The position numbers and the translations under genes were made by a program. A DNA stretch of 64,000 nt from Candidatus Marsarchaeota archaeon (GTDB lineage Archaea; Micrarchaeota; Micrarchaeia; Micrarchaeales; Micrarchaeaceae): the NCBI GenBank assembly GCA_023473665.1, contig JAMCYM010000003.1:186001-250000 (forward strand), read 5' to 3'. Of the stretch, positions 50,623 to 59,880 are shown piece after piece; positions within the stretch are counted from its first letter, which is position 1, and each line of letters begins with the position of its first letter. The notes beneath the pieces are model-generated. The model did not search any database. It was not told the DNA's origin and worked only from the letters and a program-made list of their open reading frames with translations.

Positions 50623-52009
50623 CTCCGAGCTTGCTGAGTAGAAGTCCGACAAGCTCCCTGTCATGCTCCTTGCTCGTCCTTATGCTTGCGGCCTCGTTGT
50701 GGCCTCCGCCGCTGTCTATGTAGCTGGCTTCTGTTTTCATCTCCTCTATGATCTTCCCTATGCCTATCGCGGGCGCCATGGCCTTGCTGATCCTTATCGA
50801 GGCTGAGCCGTTGCTGTGCACGATCGTTATCGTTTTGTCGCCGCTTCTCTTCTCGAATTCGTCCTGCAGGCCAGAGCAGTACTTGCCCTTGGTGACATGC
50901 TGCATGCCCAGGTCGAATATGGGCTTGTAGTCGACGACGTACACGCTCATGCCCAACATGCCGACGTAATGCTTGGCCGAGTTCACGCCGATGTCCATCG
51001 CTTTCGCATACTGCCCCTTCACATCGCGCAGCATGTCGTCGAATTTCTCCTTGCTCTCTAGTATGCCGTCGATGTATTTCGGCGTGATTCTTTGACCTGA
51101 CGGCGCCTCTGGCCGCACAGTCAGCGCGTCGACTACAACTGCGATGTCGCATGCCTTCGTGTCGCCCTTATCGGCATAGCTGCTGTGGTCGCTTACCAGC
51201 GATGCCATCTTAAACACGGCGAAGCTCAGGCCGCTTATCATCTCCGCGAAGCAGGCCGCCACGAAACCTGCCGTTATGTTTGAATCGCCCCCGGCAAGCC
51301 ACGGGCTGATGTAGTGCCTTGCGCCCTGCGTGTCGAAACCGTTTATCGGATGGTGGTCGATCCACAGGAAATCGTACTTGCCTTTCGCCTCGCCCATGCT
51401 CGCCTCGCTCTCCTTGGCGGTGCCGAAGTCTATGATGGTTATGAGCGGGCGCAATGCGCTGGCATACCTGTTCAACAGCAACGTGTCTGAATAAAATGAA
51501 TCAAGCCCGTATGCCACTCCCGGGTTGATTATCCATATGACGTTATCCAGCGAATAGTGCGTACGTTCCTTCAGGCTCTCCACCGCTTTGTAGAGCGCAA
51601 GCGCCCCGTTCCCACCGTCACCATCATTGTGGAACCTTACCAGGACCGGCGCGCCGCTTATCAGCGCCTCAAGGAGCGTCTTGGCTGCATCTTTCAACGC
51701 CGGCGCCATCTTCGCCATAACGCCTGCTGCGCCGTTGCTCAGGTACTCTGTGCTCGGCTCGCCTATGGCTATCTTGCTGGCAAGCCGCCGCACCTTATCG
51801 CTCCATTCGTTCTTTCCGTTTCCTGTGACGCGCACGTTGAAACTGCCGTCGCCCTGCTCGGCGACTGCAACCTTGTCATACAGCTCGAGCCTCATGTCGC
51901 TCCTCAGCTGCATCACGGAGTCAGATACTACAGTATATACGTTGTCGCCGTCACGGCCTCCTAGCTTTATCGCGGTTACTATGCCTTCCATGTCTGCCAT
52001 GAATATCAT
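50609..52009 (-). CDS. RecJ-like DHH-family phosphoesterase
   Basis: A 466-residue protein. An N-terminal region of about 90 residues resembles an OB fold. The DHH domain has RFHNDGDGGNGALAL and LWIDHHPING; the DHHA1 part has GGGHNEAASIR. Archaeal RecJ-like proteins of this class (COG1107-like) degrade single-stranded DNA or RNA and some join the replicative helicase complex. The DnaJ-type zinc finger of longer relatives is not seen. ATG 52009 sits 20 bases after the upstream gene. The neighbour rfcL fits a replication or repair setting. Confidence 0.82.
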   Translation of the reverse strand: MIFMADMEGIVTAIKLGGRDGDNVYTVVSDSVMQLRSDMRLELYDKVAVAEQGDGSFNVRVTGNGKNEWSDKVRRLASKIAIGEPSTEYLSNGAAGVMAKMAPALKDAAKTLLEALISGAPVLVRFHNDGDGGNGALALYKAVESLKERTHYSLDNVIWIINPGVAYGLDSFYSDTLLLNRYASALRPLITIIDFGTAKESEASMGEAKGKYDFLWIDHHPINGFDTQGARHYISPWLAGGDSNITAGFVAACFAEMISGLSFAVFKMASLVSDHSSYADKGDTKACDIAVVVDALTVRPEAPSGQRITPKYIDGILESKEKFDDMLRDVKGQYAKAMDIGVNSAKHYVGMLGMSVYVVDYKPIFDLGMQHVTKGKYCSGLQDEFEKRSGDKTITIVHSNGSASIRISKAMAPAIGIGKIIEEMKTEASYIDSGGGHNEAASIRTSKEHDRELVGLLLSKLGVTRS

Positions 52010-52029
52010 ATCCTCGAACGTTGCTGCGC

Positions 52030-53082
52030 CTAGGTGCTGCTGTTCGTCGCATAGGAGATGCAGGTAGTCTTTATGGAGGCGTTTGTTATATAGCTGCAGT
52101 AGGTCTCGTTGTGGTGCGAGGCTGCTGCGCTGAGGAACAGGTAGTTCTCGCACGCGTTGAGCAGCGTGCCGCTAAGCCCGGCAGATCCGCACGATTCCGC
52201 GACGCTCGCAGGCGTGATTGTGGTGTTCGTGTAGTTCGTGCTTTTCTGCGCCCCGCTTTCCGAGAGGCAAAGGTCGTTGAGCGTGCCGCTTGTATGCGCG
52301 CAAAGCTGCTGGTTGCCTGTCCTCGCCGCGATCTGGTAGTAGCACATCGCGAGGTCGGTGGAGTTGAGCGTAGCAAGAGGGTTGGCCTCAAGGTAACTCA
52401 GCGAGTCCACGCTGCTTGAGTTGGCCGCCTGTACCTGCATGAGCACATACAATGGGGTGCCATTCGAAGAATCAGGGAGCATGCTGCAGTATGTGGCGTT
52501 GAGCGTGTCGAGCGCCCTGTTGTAGTAGTATGTGTCCTGGCAGTATGCGATTTCCGTCGAATTCGGTATGTCGCTGCAATACGATACGTTGTCAAAACCG
52601 TGCTCCTGCTCTAGGTCGTATATGCAAGTGGACTTGTACGTGGAATTGCCCAATGCCAGGCATTCGCTGAAGCTGCCGGAGTACTGTGCGGCATCGGTCG
52701 CGCATAAGGCTGCATCGGCCTGCGTCATGCCTGCGGCATAGCATGCGCTTGCATTGCCTTCCCGCTCGGCAAGGCCGAGCGCGCACGTGCTTCTCTGCTG
52801 CTCAATGCCTACTAAGCCGCATATCGTGGCGTTCTCCGTGGAGTTGGCCAGCTGCGCATAGCATGCGTTCCTTTGCGCCGGCAGGAGTATGCGCCCGCAT
52901 CCCTGCAGCGGGGTCACGGCCAGTGCGTCAAGCACGGACAGCACCAGCGCCGCGACCAGCAGCACGCCTATGCCTATTAATGTTATGAGCACGCGGTCCC
53001 TGTGCGACAGCACCATGCGCTCCCTCCGTACCGCATTGCCTTGAGCTTCCTTTTCCTCGGCCTTTCGCCTAAACCACGCCAT
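52030..53082 (-). CDS. Surface protein with paired-cysteine repeats
   Basis: A 350-residue protein: a basic cytoplasmic N terminus, one membrane anchor (VLITLIGIGVLLVAALVLSVL, about 32-52) and an external domain with 18 cysteines. Their spacing alternates: C-x11-C, x13, C-x11-C, x13, C-x12-C, x13, C-x11-C, x15, C-x11-C, then looser copies. The even number suggests tandem disulfide-linked helical hairpins. Sequons N-x-S/T are frequent (NAT, NAS, NST, NVS), fitting the N-glycosylation genes nearby. Family not recognised; a surface adhesin or receptor is a guess. Confidence 0.7.
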   Translation of the reverse strand: MAWFRRKAEEKEAQGNAVRRERMVLSHRDRVLITLIGIGVLLVAALVLSVLDALAVTPLQGCGRILLPAQRNACYAQLANSTENATICGLVGIEQQRSTCALGLAEREGNASACYAAGMTQADAALCATDAAQYSGSFSECLALGNSTYKSTCIYDLEQEHGFDNVSYCSDIPNSTEIAYCQDTYYYNRALDTLNATYCSMLPDSSNGTPLYVLMQVQAANSSSVDSLSYLEANPLATLNSTDLAMCYYQIAARTGNQQLCAHTSGTLNDLCLSESGAQKSTNYTNTTITPASVAESCGSAGLSGTLLNACENYLFLSAAASHHNETYCSYITNASIKTTCISYATNSST

Positions 53083-53241
53083 AGATGTCAGCTCTGCCTA
53101 ATGACGAACGCTCTGGAACAGATTGTCGCCGATTCGGGCCTTCAATCCCTTCCATCCTACTGCCTAACCTATCTTCGCATTCAATTTATTAATCGTTCTG
53201 GTAATACTTTAATACCTGCATGAGAAAAGGGTAGCGATAGC

Positions 53242-54015
53242 ATGCGCAAGAAAATAGTGTACATAGGACTGCTGCTCATGGCACTATCTGTTGCGCTCTT
53301 TGTTTCAGTATCATCATCGTCGTTGAACGTGCCGCACGGCCAGCAGCTTGTCGAGAACATGACAATACCCGTGCTAGGTTACAAGGCAATGCCGATAACG
53401 GCCAACGGTACATCCGCAATCGAGTTCTATACGGCATCGAGCAGCGCATCAAACGTGTTCCTGTTCAACCAGAGCGCTTTCACTGCATGGAACAGCAGCA
53501 TGCCAAGCCAGCCGTACAACGGCCTGAAGCTTGCCGAGTCGCTGGAAGGCATGGGCGCTATGGTCATATACGGCGGGACGCCTGCCGCGCTCGTGCCCCC
53601 GACGCTATCGTATCCCCCGGCATATATCAGCAACGCGCTTAACGAGAGCACCGGCGTGGTGCCTGCAGGGGCGTATTATGCGGTCATAGAGAATATGAAC
53701 GGCACGCTCGTGAATGCAAACCCGATAAACGCGACGTTCGTGTACCTTCCGGCCGTCACTTCCAAGCTGGCCAGCCAGTCTTTTATCAGGTTCAGTGCAG
53801 AGGGCATAGCCGCAATACTGCTGTTCGTGGCAGGCATAGTGCTTGCTGTGTACGGCGCCATGCGGCCCAGCCCTGCCCAGGCCGCGAAGGGAGTGCCCAC
53901 ACAGGCAGAAGTAGACGCGCTCTATCATGGCATAAGAAGCGATAGGTATAAGAAGACTGGAGCCCCCAAAACAGGTAAGGATGGGGCGAAGCGGCCAAGG
54001 CACGCAAGCCAATGA
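53242..54015 (+). CDS. Membrane protein with extracellular domain
   Basis: A 257-residue protein with an N-terminal signal anchor (IGLLLMALSVALFVSVSSSS), an external domain with several N-x-S/T sequons, a second helix (GIAAILLFVAGIVLAVYGA, about 190-208) and a basic cytoplasmic tail (KKTGAPKTGKDGAKRPRHAS). It lies 9 bases before the XRE-regulator gene and may be co-transcribed. GGGTAGCGATAG precedes the start. No family recognised. Confidence 0.65.
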   Translation: MRKKIVYIGLLLMALSVALFVSVSSSSLNVPHGQQLVENMTIPVLGYKAMPITANGTSAIEFYTASSSASNVFLFNQSAFTAWNSSMPSQPYNGLKLAESLEGMGAMVIYGGTPAALVPPTLSYPPAYISNALNESTGVVPAGAYYAVIENMNGTLVNANPINATFVYLPAVTSKLASQSFIRFSAEGIAAILLFVAGIVLAVYGAMRPSPAQAAKGVPTQAEVDALYHGIRSDRYKKTGAPKTGKDGAKRPRHASQ

Positions 54016-54024
54016 TGATAAACC

Positions 54025-54717
54025 ATGGACGAGCTTGAAGAGCGCATTGCGGGCGAGATCGCACTTTCGGACAGCCCGGGCGGCGTCATGAAGAAGTGGC
54101 GCGAGCTGTTCGGGATAACGCAGGCCGACCTTGCCAAGGTGATAAAGATCTCGGCCTCTACGATAAGCGACTACGAGAGCAACCGCAGGCTCAGCCCCGG
54201 CGTCGGCGTCATAAAGCGCTTCGTGACGGCGCTCTTCAGCATAGACGACAGCAGGGGCAGCGCGGTGAGGCAGAGCCTCGAGAAGTTCTCAGGAGGGAAC
54301 AAGGATGCCGAGCCGCCATACAAGATCCACGATTTCACAACGCCTATAAGCGCCATGGACTTCACGCGCATAATAGAGGGCAAGGTAGTGGCGAATCCCT
54401 CAACAATGGACTCCATAAAGCTTTTCGGCTACACCGAGCTCGACAGCATACGCGTCATACTGGAGATGCAACTGTCAGAGTATCCCAAGCTTTTCGGCTC
54501 GACGACCGAGCGCGTGTTCATATTCGAGCACGTGTCGACTGGAAGGTCGCCTATGGTGGTGATACGCGTCGCGCCGATAAAGCCCAAGGTCGTGCTCATA
54601 CACAATCTGACCAACGTGGACAAGCTTGCGGTGAAGATCGCGCAGATAGAAAACATCCCATTGCTCACCACGAAGCTCCCTCTAGAAGAGATGGTGAACA
54701 GGCTTAGCAAGATATGA
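54025..54717 (+). CDS. XRE-type helix-turn-helix transcription regulator
   Basis: A 230-residue protein. Residues about 22-70 form an XRE/Cro helix-turn-helix (RELFGITQADLAKVIKISAS, then ISDYESNRR). The C-terminal 150 residues are an alpha/beta domain with VVIRVAPIKPKVVLIHNL and a final NIPLLTTKLPLEEMV, as in a conserved archaeal regulator family of unknown target. It may bind a ligand or control the preceding membrane-protein gene, 9 bases upstream. Confidence 0.82.
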   Translation: MDELEERIAGEIALSDSPGGVMKKWRELFGITQADLAKVIKISASTISDYESNRRLSPGVGVIKRFVTALFSIDDSRGSAVRQSLEKFSGGNKDAEPPYKIHDFTTPISAMDFTRIIEGKVVANPSTMDSIKLFGYTELDSIRVILEMQLSEYPKLFGSTTERVFIFEHVSTGRSPMVVIRVAPIKPKVVLIHNLTNVDKLAVKIAQIENIPLLTTKLPLEEMVNRLSKI

Positions 54718-54759
54718 TCGAATGGCCGTATTGCTCTTGGGCTTATTACGACTGTGTAA

Positions 54760-55491
54760 TCAGCCCCAGACATCGGCTTTTATCTCCGCCTTAGGCACGT
54801 TCAGCTGCACGAGCGCGTCCTTCAGCGCATTGACGAAAGGCAGCGGCCCGCATATGTAACTCACGCGTTCCAGCACATCCGGGGCATGCTTCTTTATCAT
54901 GTCGGCTCCTATGTGGCCGGTCTCGCCCTGCCAACCGTCTCCCGGTTGCGGCCTCGTGACAGTGACTGCGAGCTTTATGTTAAGGTCTTTCGCTAGCTGG
55001 AAGAGCTCCTCCTTGAGGAGTATCTCTGTTGGGAACTTCACGCTGTAGAGCAGCACCGCGTCTGCCGTGGTGCCCAGGCGCTTAAGGTGGCGTATCATTG
55101 ACATGAACGGCGCAAGGCCGGTGCCGCCTGCAATAAAGAGGACTTTCTTGTCAACTCCCGGAACGAACTTGAACTGTCCGTGCGGGCCCACAACGTTGTA
55201 CCTGTCTCCCGGCTTGGTCTCCATGAAGTGCGAAACGTGCCCGCCGTGCTCCTTTACCACGAAGAACTCGAGCTCGGGCGCGTTAGGCTCAGACGCTATG
55301 GAAAAGGCCCTGCCTACGCACTCCTTTCCGCTAGCATCTATGCCATATATCATGGCGAACATGCCGGCATCGAAGTTCAATGCGCTGCCGTCAACCGCCT
55401 TCATCCGCACAAGCTGGACCTCCGGCGTCGCGCTCTCTGAAAGCGTTATTTCATATAGCTTCTTTGTTACCGGATACGCAACATCTGGCAT
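54760..55491 (-). CDS. Flavin-dependent ferredoxin/NAD(P) reductase-like protein
   Basis: A 243-residue protein of the ferredoxin-NADP reductase superfamily. The FAD-binding barrel has RAFSIAS (RxYS type), and the NAD(P)-binding domain has FIAGGTGLAPFMSMIRHL and SYICGPLPFVNAL. It ends in VPKAEIKADVWG. No iron-sulfur cysteine cluster (CxxC... as in dihydroorotate dehydrogenase subunits) is present at the C terminus. It would pass electrons between NAD(P)H and an unidentified carrier. It stands alone between other units. Confidence 0.83.
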   Translation of the reverse strand: MPDVAYPVTKKLYEITLSESATPEVQLVRMKAVDGSALNFDAGMFAMIYGIDASGKECVGRAFSIASEPNAPELEFFVVKEHGGHVSHFMETKPGDRYNVVGPHGQFKFVPGVDKKVLFIAGGTGLAPFMSMIRHLKRLGTTADAVLLYSVKFPTEILLKEELFQLAKDLNIKLAVTVTRPQPGDGWQGETGHIGADMIKKHAPDVLERVSYICGPLPFVNALKDALVQLNVPKAEIKADVWG

Positions 55492-55526
55492 ATAATCACG
55501 GGTTATTTGAATGCACTCGAATTAAT

Positions 55527-56282
55527 TTAAAGCTTGGTGCGTGCTTGAATCTCTCCAATGAAGGCGACCACGGCATTTGCGGTCTCCTCAGCGCCTAAGA
55601 AATGCGGCGTGTGGCCGCCGCCATCTATTATTTTGATGCGGCTGTTGCCTATGCCTTTGGCGAAGACGTCCGCGAAACGCCTGTCTATCGTTTTGTCGTC
55701 AGCACCCCATATGATGAGCGTGGGGGCGTTTATCCTTGATAATATGTTGCTCGTGAGCTGGTCCGTCGTTGCGTTTTCCCCTGCTATGCTCCTCATCACA
55801 TACTCCCTGTTGTCGTTCGTCATGATGAGCTTTTTGATCATATCATCGCGCCGTGCCTCGATGTCGCCATTGCTCAGCAGCTCGTCGAACTGCTCCTCCA
55901 GCCCAGCCGCATCCTCAAGTATGAGCGCCTTTATCTCGTAAAGCGAGGCATAGTAAGCGGCTACCCAGCCGCCATAAGAATTGCCCATTATGCACGCATC
56001 GCCGTAATGCGTGGCCTCAAGGAATCCCCTAAGCGCATCAACCTGCACCTTTACCGTGTACTCTATCCTTGGGGCATCTGATTCCCCATGGCCGAGAAGG
56101 TCGAGAAGCGTCACGTCGTAATCTTCTGGCATGAACCCCACAAACCTCTCCCATGCCCTTGTCGTGCCTCCCAGCCCGTGAATCAGCAACAGCTTAGGGC
56201 CGTTGCCTGCGTGGCGGAGCGAATGCAGCATACCTATGCTGGTATTGACGTCCTGCCTGGTAAAATCCTTTGAATAGTCCAT
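55527..56282 (-). CDS. Alpha/beta hydrolase in the 2-oxoacid dehydrogenase operon
   Basis: A 251-residue alpha/beta hydrolase with oxyanion region LLIHGLGGTTRAW (about 32-44), nucleophile elbow GNSYGGW (Ser near 101), Asp in IWGADDKTIDRR and His in GGGHTPHFLGAE. All three catalytic residues are present. It begins 4 bases after the E3 gene, so it is the fifth gene of the complex operon. Bacterial acetoin dehydrogenase E2 carries a related hydrolase fold, which raises the possibility of an acyl-related or thioesterase-like task here; that is speculation. Confidence 0.8.
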   Translation of the reverse strand: MDYSKDFTRQDVNTSIGMLHSLRHAGNGPKLLLIHGLGGTTRAWERFVGFMPEDYDVTLLDLLGHGESDAPRIEYTVKVQVDALRGFLEATHYGDACIMGNSYGGWVAAYYASLYEIKALILEDAAGLEEQFDELLSNGDIEARRDDMIKKLIMTNDNREYVMRSIAGENATTDQLTSNILSRINAPTLIIWGADDKTIDRRFADVFAKGIGNSRIKIIDGGGHTPHFLGAEETANAVVAFIGEIQARTKL

Positions 56283-56286
56283 CGCA

Positions 56287-57654
56287 TCACTTGCCGTAGA
56301 AGAAGTGAACGGGTCTGCCTGCCGCAGCCTCCGCCGCCTCCTGGACAGACTCGCTGAACGTCGGGTGCGGGTGTATTGTTGAGGCTATGTCTTCCACGGT
56401 GGCTCCCATCTCTATGGCCAGCGACGCCTCTGCAATCATGGCGTTGGCATCAGGCGAGACTATCTCAACTCCTTTCACGATCCCGTCCCCATCGTATGCG
56501 ATTTTCACGAACCCTGCAGTTTCGTCGAACGCTATCGCCCTGCCGAGGGCAGTGAGCGGGAACTTCTTGACCGTTATGCCATTGCCTTCCTCGATGCTGC
56601 CTGCTATTGCGATTTCAGGATCGGAGAATATGACTGCAGGTACGACTCTGTTGTCGTACGAGACCTGCATTCCTGCCGCGGCCTCCGCCGCAACTACACC
56701 CTGCCTCATCGCCTTGTGGGCCAGCATCGGTTCGCCGATGACGTCTCCTATGGCAAAAATATTGCCTTCTGCGGTCCTTAGGTGCGCATCCACCCCGACG
56801 AAGCCCTTCTGGTCGCGCTCCACCTTGGTGTTGTCAAGGCCTAGGCCGTCAGTATAGGGAACGAGCCCAACTGCCACTACAACAATATCGGAGTTCAGCA
56901 TTGTACCGTCGCTGAGCTTCACTGCCGCCCCATCGCGGGAGACTGGTGTCACGGCAGTGCGGACATCTATCCCAAGGCTCGCCATCTTCTTCTTTACTAC
57001 TGCGACCGCCTCCTTGTCGAACCTCGACAGTACATCAGACCTGGCTACTATCGATACCTTGGTGCCAAGTTTCGCATAAAGCATGCCTATCTCGACAGAT
57101 ACGTATCCTGCGCCGATTATCGTCATGCTCTTCGGAACGTAGTCGAGCATAAGCGCCTGCTTGTAATCCAGAACGGTTTTGCCGTCGAACTCGAAGCCCT
57201 TCATAGGTGCGGGCACCGAGCCCGTCGCTATTATCGCGCTCTTGAAGTCCAGCTCTATGCCGGTGCTCAGCTGCAGCTTGCTGTTCGACAGGAATGTTGC
57301 GGTGCCCTTGAACACGTCTATCTGGTTCATCTTGCACAGGTACGCTACGCCATCCTCGAGCTTCTTTGACACCGCCATGCGCCACTCGTACATCTTCTTC
57401 GCGTCGAGCGTCACATTATCAGCATGGATGCCGAACTTCTCAGAGTTCTTGGCCTCGTAGAATATGTCTGATATGTGTATCAGTGTCTTCGAGGGTATGC
57501 AGGCATAGTTCAGGCAATGCCCTCCCAGCTTCTCCTTCTCCACCAATGCCACGCTTTTTCCAAGCTCTGCAGCGCGGATTGCTGCGACATAGCCACCCAC
57601 GCCTCCACCTATTATGGCAATGTCGACGTTCTCCGGGAGTTCACCCATTACCAT
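56287..57654 (-). CDS. lpdA: Dihydrolipoyl dehydrogenase (E3)
   Basis: A 455-residue flavoenzyme that reoxidises the lipoyl group of E2 with NAD. The FAD motif is IAIIGGGVGGYVAAIRAAE; the redox cysteines are C47 and C52 in GGHCLNYACIPSK; the NAD motif is MTIIGAGYVSVEIGMLYA; the catalytic His-Glu pair is in HPHPTFSESVQEA. All key residues are present. ATG 57654 or 57648 may start it. It follows E2 after 13 bases. Confidence 0.94.
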   Translation of the reverse strand: MVMGELPENVDIAIIGGGVGGYVAAIRAAELGKSVALVEKEKLGGHCLNYACIPSKTLIHISDIFYEAKNSEKFGIHADNVTLDAKKMYEWRMAVSKKLEDGVAYLCKMNQIDVFKGTATFLSNSKLQLSTGIELDFKSAIIATGSVPAPMKGFEFDGKTVLDYKQALMLDYVPKSMTIIGAGYVSVEIGMLYAKLGTKVSIVARSDVLSRFDKEAVAVVKKKMASLGIDVRTAVTPVSRDGAAVKLSDGTMLNSDIVVVAVGLVPYTDGLGLDNTKVERDQKGFVGVDAHLRTAEGNIFAIGDVIGEPMLAHKAMRQGVVAAEAAAGMQVSYDNRVVPAVIFSDPEIAIAGSIEEGNGITVKKFPLTALGRAIAFDETAGFVKIAYDGDGIVKGVEIVSPDANAMIAEASLAIEMGATVEDIASTIHPHPTFSESVQEAAEAAAGRPVHFFYGK

Positions 57655-57667
57655 GCGAGCACCACAA

Positions 57668-58897
57668 TCAAAGCATCTCCAGGAAGTCTGGATCCTCTAT
57701 GTACTTCTTGAAGGCGTTGCCCATCCTGACGGCCTCCGCTCCGTCAACAACCCTGTGGTCGAACGTCAGCGTGAAAGGCAGTATCCTTCCGGCCTTCACT
57801 ATGCCATTTTCCACAACGGGCCAATCGCGCACAACGGTCACGCCCAGTATAGCCACGTCAGGGTAGTTTATCATGGGCACTGCAAGGAATCCGCCGCCCA
57901 GGCTGCCAACATTCGTTATGGTGAAGCTGCTGTCGCGCATCTCGTCCAGCGTTATGCTCTGGTCGGTGACCTTCCTGTGCAGCTCTGCTATCTCGTTGGC
58001 GAGCTCAAGTATGCTCTTCTTGTCCGCGTCCTTCACCACCACGACCTTCAGCCCGTCAGGTCCCTCAGCTGCGAGGCCTATGTTGTAATACTTCTTCACT
58101 ATTATCTCCAGCTTGTCGCGGTCGTAGCTCGCATTGAAATGAGGATTCTCCTTGAGCGCCTCGACTGTCGCCTTGATTATGAACGGCAGGTAGGAGAGCT
58201 TGACGCCGAACTGCTCCAGCATCTTGCCCTTTTCTTTCTGCATCACGTCAAAGAGGGCATTAGCGTCTGCGATGTCCATATGCGATGCTCTTGGTATGGT
58301 CCATGACGCCTCCATGTTCTTCGCAATCGCCTTGCGCGTCTGGGTCAGCGGCACGCGCTCCACAGTCTCGCCGTGCTGCTCCTCCAGCACTTCGGAGAAC
58401 TTGGGCGTAGCGGCTGCCTGCTGCGGTGCGGCGCTAGACTTGGAAGCGAACGCCCTTACATCGTTCTCGAGTATGCGCCCGTGTGGGCCTGTGCCAGGCA
58501 CCACATTTATGTCTATTCCGAGCTGCTCCGCCAGCCTGCGCACGGACGGCGCGGCTTCTGCCTCCTTTGCTGCCGGTTTGGCTTGCGTTGCTGTTGTTGC
58601 TGCCTGCGGTTTCTGCGACTGCTGCTGGGCCTGGCCAGGCTTAGCAGCCACGCCTTTGAGTTCCTCAGCTGTGCCTATAATAGCTATGGTGTCGCCGACA
58701 TTCACGTCAGTGCCCTCCTTCGCCACCACCTTTACCATGCCGCTGCCAGGCGCCGGGACGTCGACTACTGCCTTGTCGGTCTCCACCTTGACTATTGGCT
58801 GGTCTTCTTTCACCATTTCGCCGTCCTTGACGAGCCACTTCTGTATATGACCCTCTGTTATTCCTTCTCCAACATCAACGAATTTCAGCTCCTTCAT
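57668..58897 (-). CDS. pdhC: 2-oxoacid dehydrogenase E2 (dihydrolipoamide acyltransferase)
   Basis: A 409-residue core protein of the complex. The lipoyl domain (1-80) has its lipoylated lysine K42 in ETDKAVVD. An Ala/Gln/Lys-rich linker follows, then the peripheral-subunit-binding domain (APSVRRLAEQLGIDIN, about 118-150), a second linker and the catalytic domain ending with TFDHRVVDGAEAVRMG. It passes acyl groups from E1 to CoA. One lipoyl domain only. No lipoate ligase or synthase gene is in this window. Confidence 0.94.
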   Translation of the reverse strand: MKELKFVDVGEGITEGHIQKWLVKDGEMVKEDQPIVKVETDKAVVDVPAPGSGMVKVVAKEGTDVNVGDTIAIIGTAEELKGVAAKPGQAQQQSQKPQAATTATQAKPAAKEAEAAPSVRRLAEQLGIDINVVPGTGPHGRILENDVRAFASKSSAAPQQAAATPKFSEVLEEQHGETVERVPLTQTRKAIAKNMEASWTIPRASHMDIADANALFDVMQKEKGKMLEQFGVKLSYLPFIIKATVEALKENPHFNASYDRDKLEIIVKKYYNIGLAAEGPDGLKVVVVKDADKKSILELANEIAELHRKVTDQSITLDEMRDSSFTITNVGSLGGGFLAVPMINYPDVAILGVTVVRDWPVVENGIVKAGRILPFTLTFDHRVVDGAEAVRMGNAFKKYIEDPDFLEML

Positions 58898-58905
58898 TGG
58901 AACAC

Positions 58906-59871
58906 CTACATCGACAGCAGCTTGTCTATTGCATTGCCTATCCTGGTCTCGTTCGGCAGGTAATATTGTTCATAGCCGGGGAATGGATAAGGGAAGCTTG
59001 GGGCCGCGACCCTCATTATCGGTGCATCCAGATCGTACATGGCCTTCTCGGCTATCCTTGCCGATACCTCTGCGCCCACCCCGAAGCTCGTCGGCGCCTC
59101 GTGCACGATGAGCACCCTTCCAGTCTTCTTAGCGCCTTCGAGAACCGTCTTCTCGTCGAGCGGGTTTATCGTCCTAAGGTCTATGACCTGCGCCGACACC
59201 TTCTTCTTCTCCACCACATCGTTTACCAGGCTAGCCATCGTGCCATAAGTTATTATCGTCACGTCATCGCCCTCTTTGAGAATGCTTGCTTTTCCTATCG
59301 GCACCTCGTACATCGCATCGGGCACCTCCTGCTTGAAGAGCCTGTATAGCTTCGTCGGCTCCAGGAACAGCACCGGATCGTTGAGATGCGCGGCAGCTAT
59401 GAAAAGCCCCTTGGCGTCGTAAGGCGTGGATGGCTCGACGACTATTATGCCTCCCGGATGCGCGAAGAATGCCTCGGGACTCTCAGAATGGTGCTCCAGC
59501 GTGCGCACCCCTCCGCTTACCGGGGTCCTTATGATCATAGGCAGGCTCATCGCAGAGCGCGTCCTGCTCCTGTACCTTGCGGCATGGTTGACCAGCTGGC
59601 TGAATGACAGGTACATGAAGCCCGCGAACTGCAGCTCCGGCACCGGGTGCATGCCTGCCAGCGCCATCCCTATGGCAGTTCCGACTATGCCCGATTCTGC
59701 TAGAGGCGTGTCTATGACCCTGTCTGCGCCGTACTTGTCGAAGAGTCCATCGGTGACCCTGAACACCCCACCGTCCTTGCCTATGTCCTCACCGAGAAGC
59801 ACCATGTCCTGATTTTCCTGCATGCAGAGGTCCATTGCGCTGTTAAGCGCGCCTATCATATTAGTGTTCAT
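58906..59871 (-). CDS. pdhB: 2-oxoacid dehydrogenase E1 beta subunit
   Basis: A 321-residue transketolase-like subunit with ALNSAMDLCMQENQDMVLLG near the start, GEDIGKDGGVFRVTDGL, DTPLAESGIVGTAIGMAL (containing the thiamine-diphosphate-activating Glu) and the C-terminal half beginning near VIDLRTINPLDEKTV. With E1 alpha it decarboxylates a 2-oxoacid. It lies between the alpha gene (9-base gap) and E2 (8-base gap). Confidence 0.94.
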   Translation of the reverse strand: MNTNMIGALNSAMDLCMQENQDMVLLGEDIGKDGGVFRVTDGLFDKYGADRVIDTPLAESGIVGTAIGMALAGMHPVPELQFAGFMYLSFSQLVNHAARYRSRTRSAMSLPMIIRTPVSGGVRTLEHHSESPEAFFAHPGGIIVVEPSTPYDAKGLFIAAAHLNDPVLFLEPTKLYRLFKQEVPDAMYEVPIGKASILKEGDDVTIITYGTMASLVNDVVEKKKVSAQVIDLRTINPLDEKTVLEGAKKTGRVLIVHEAPTSFGVGAEVSARIAEKAMYDLDAPIMRVAAPSFPYPFPGYEQYYLPNETRIGNAIDKLLSM

Positions 59872-59880
59872 GCGATCGCT

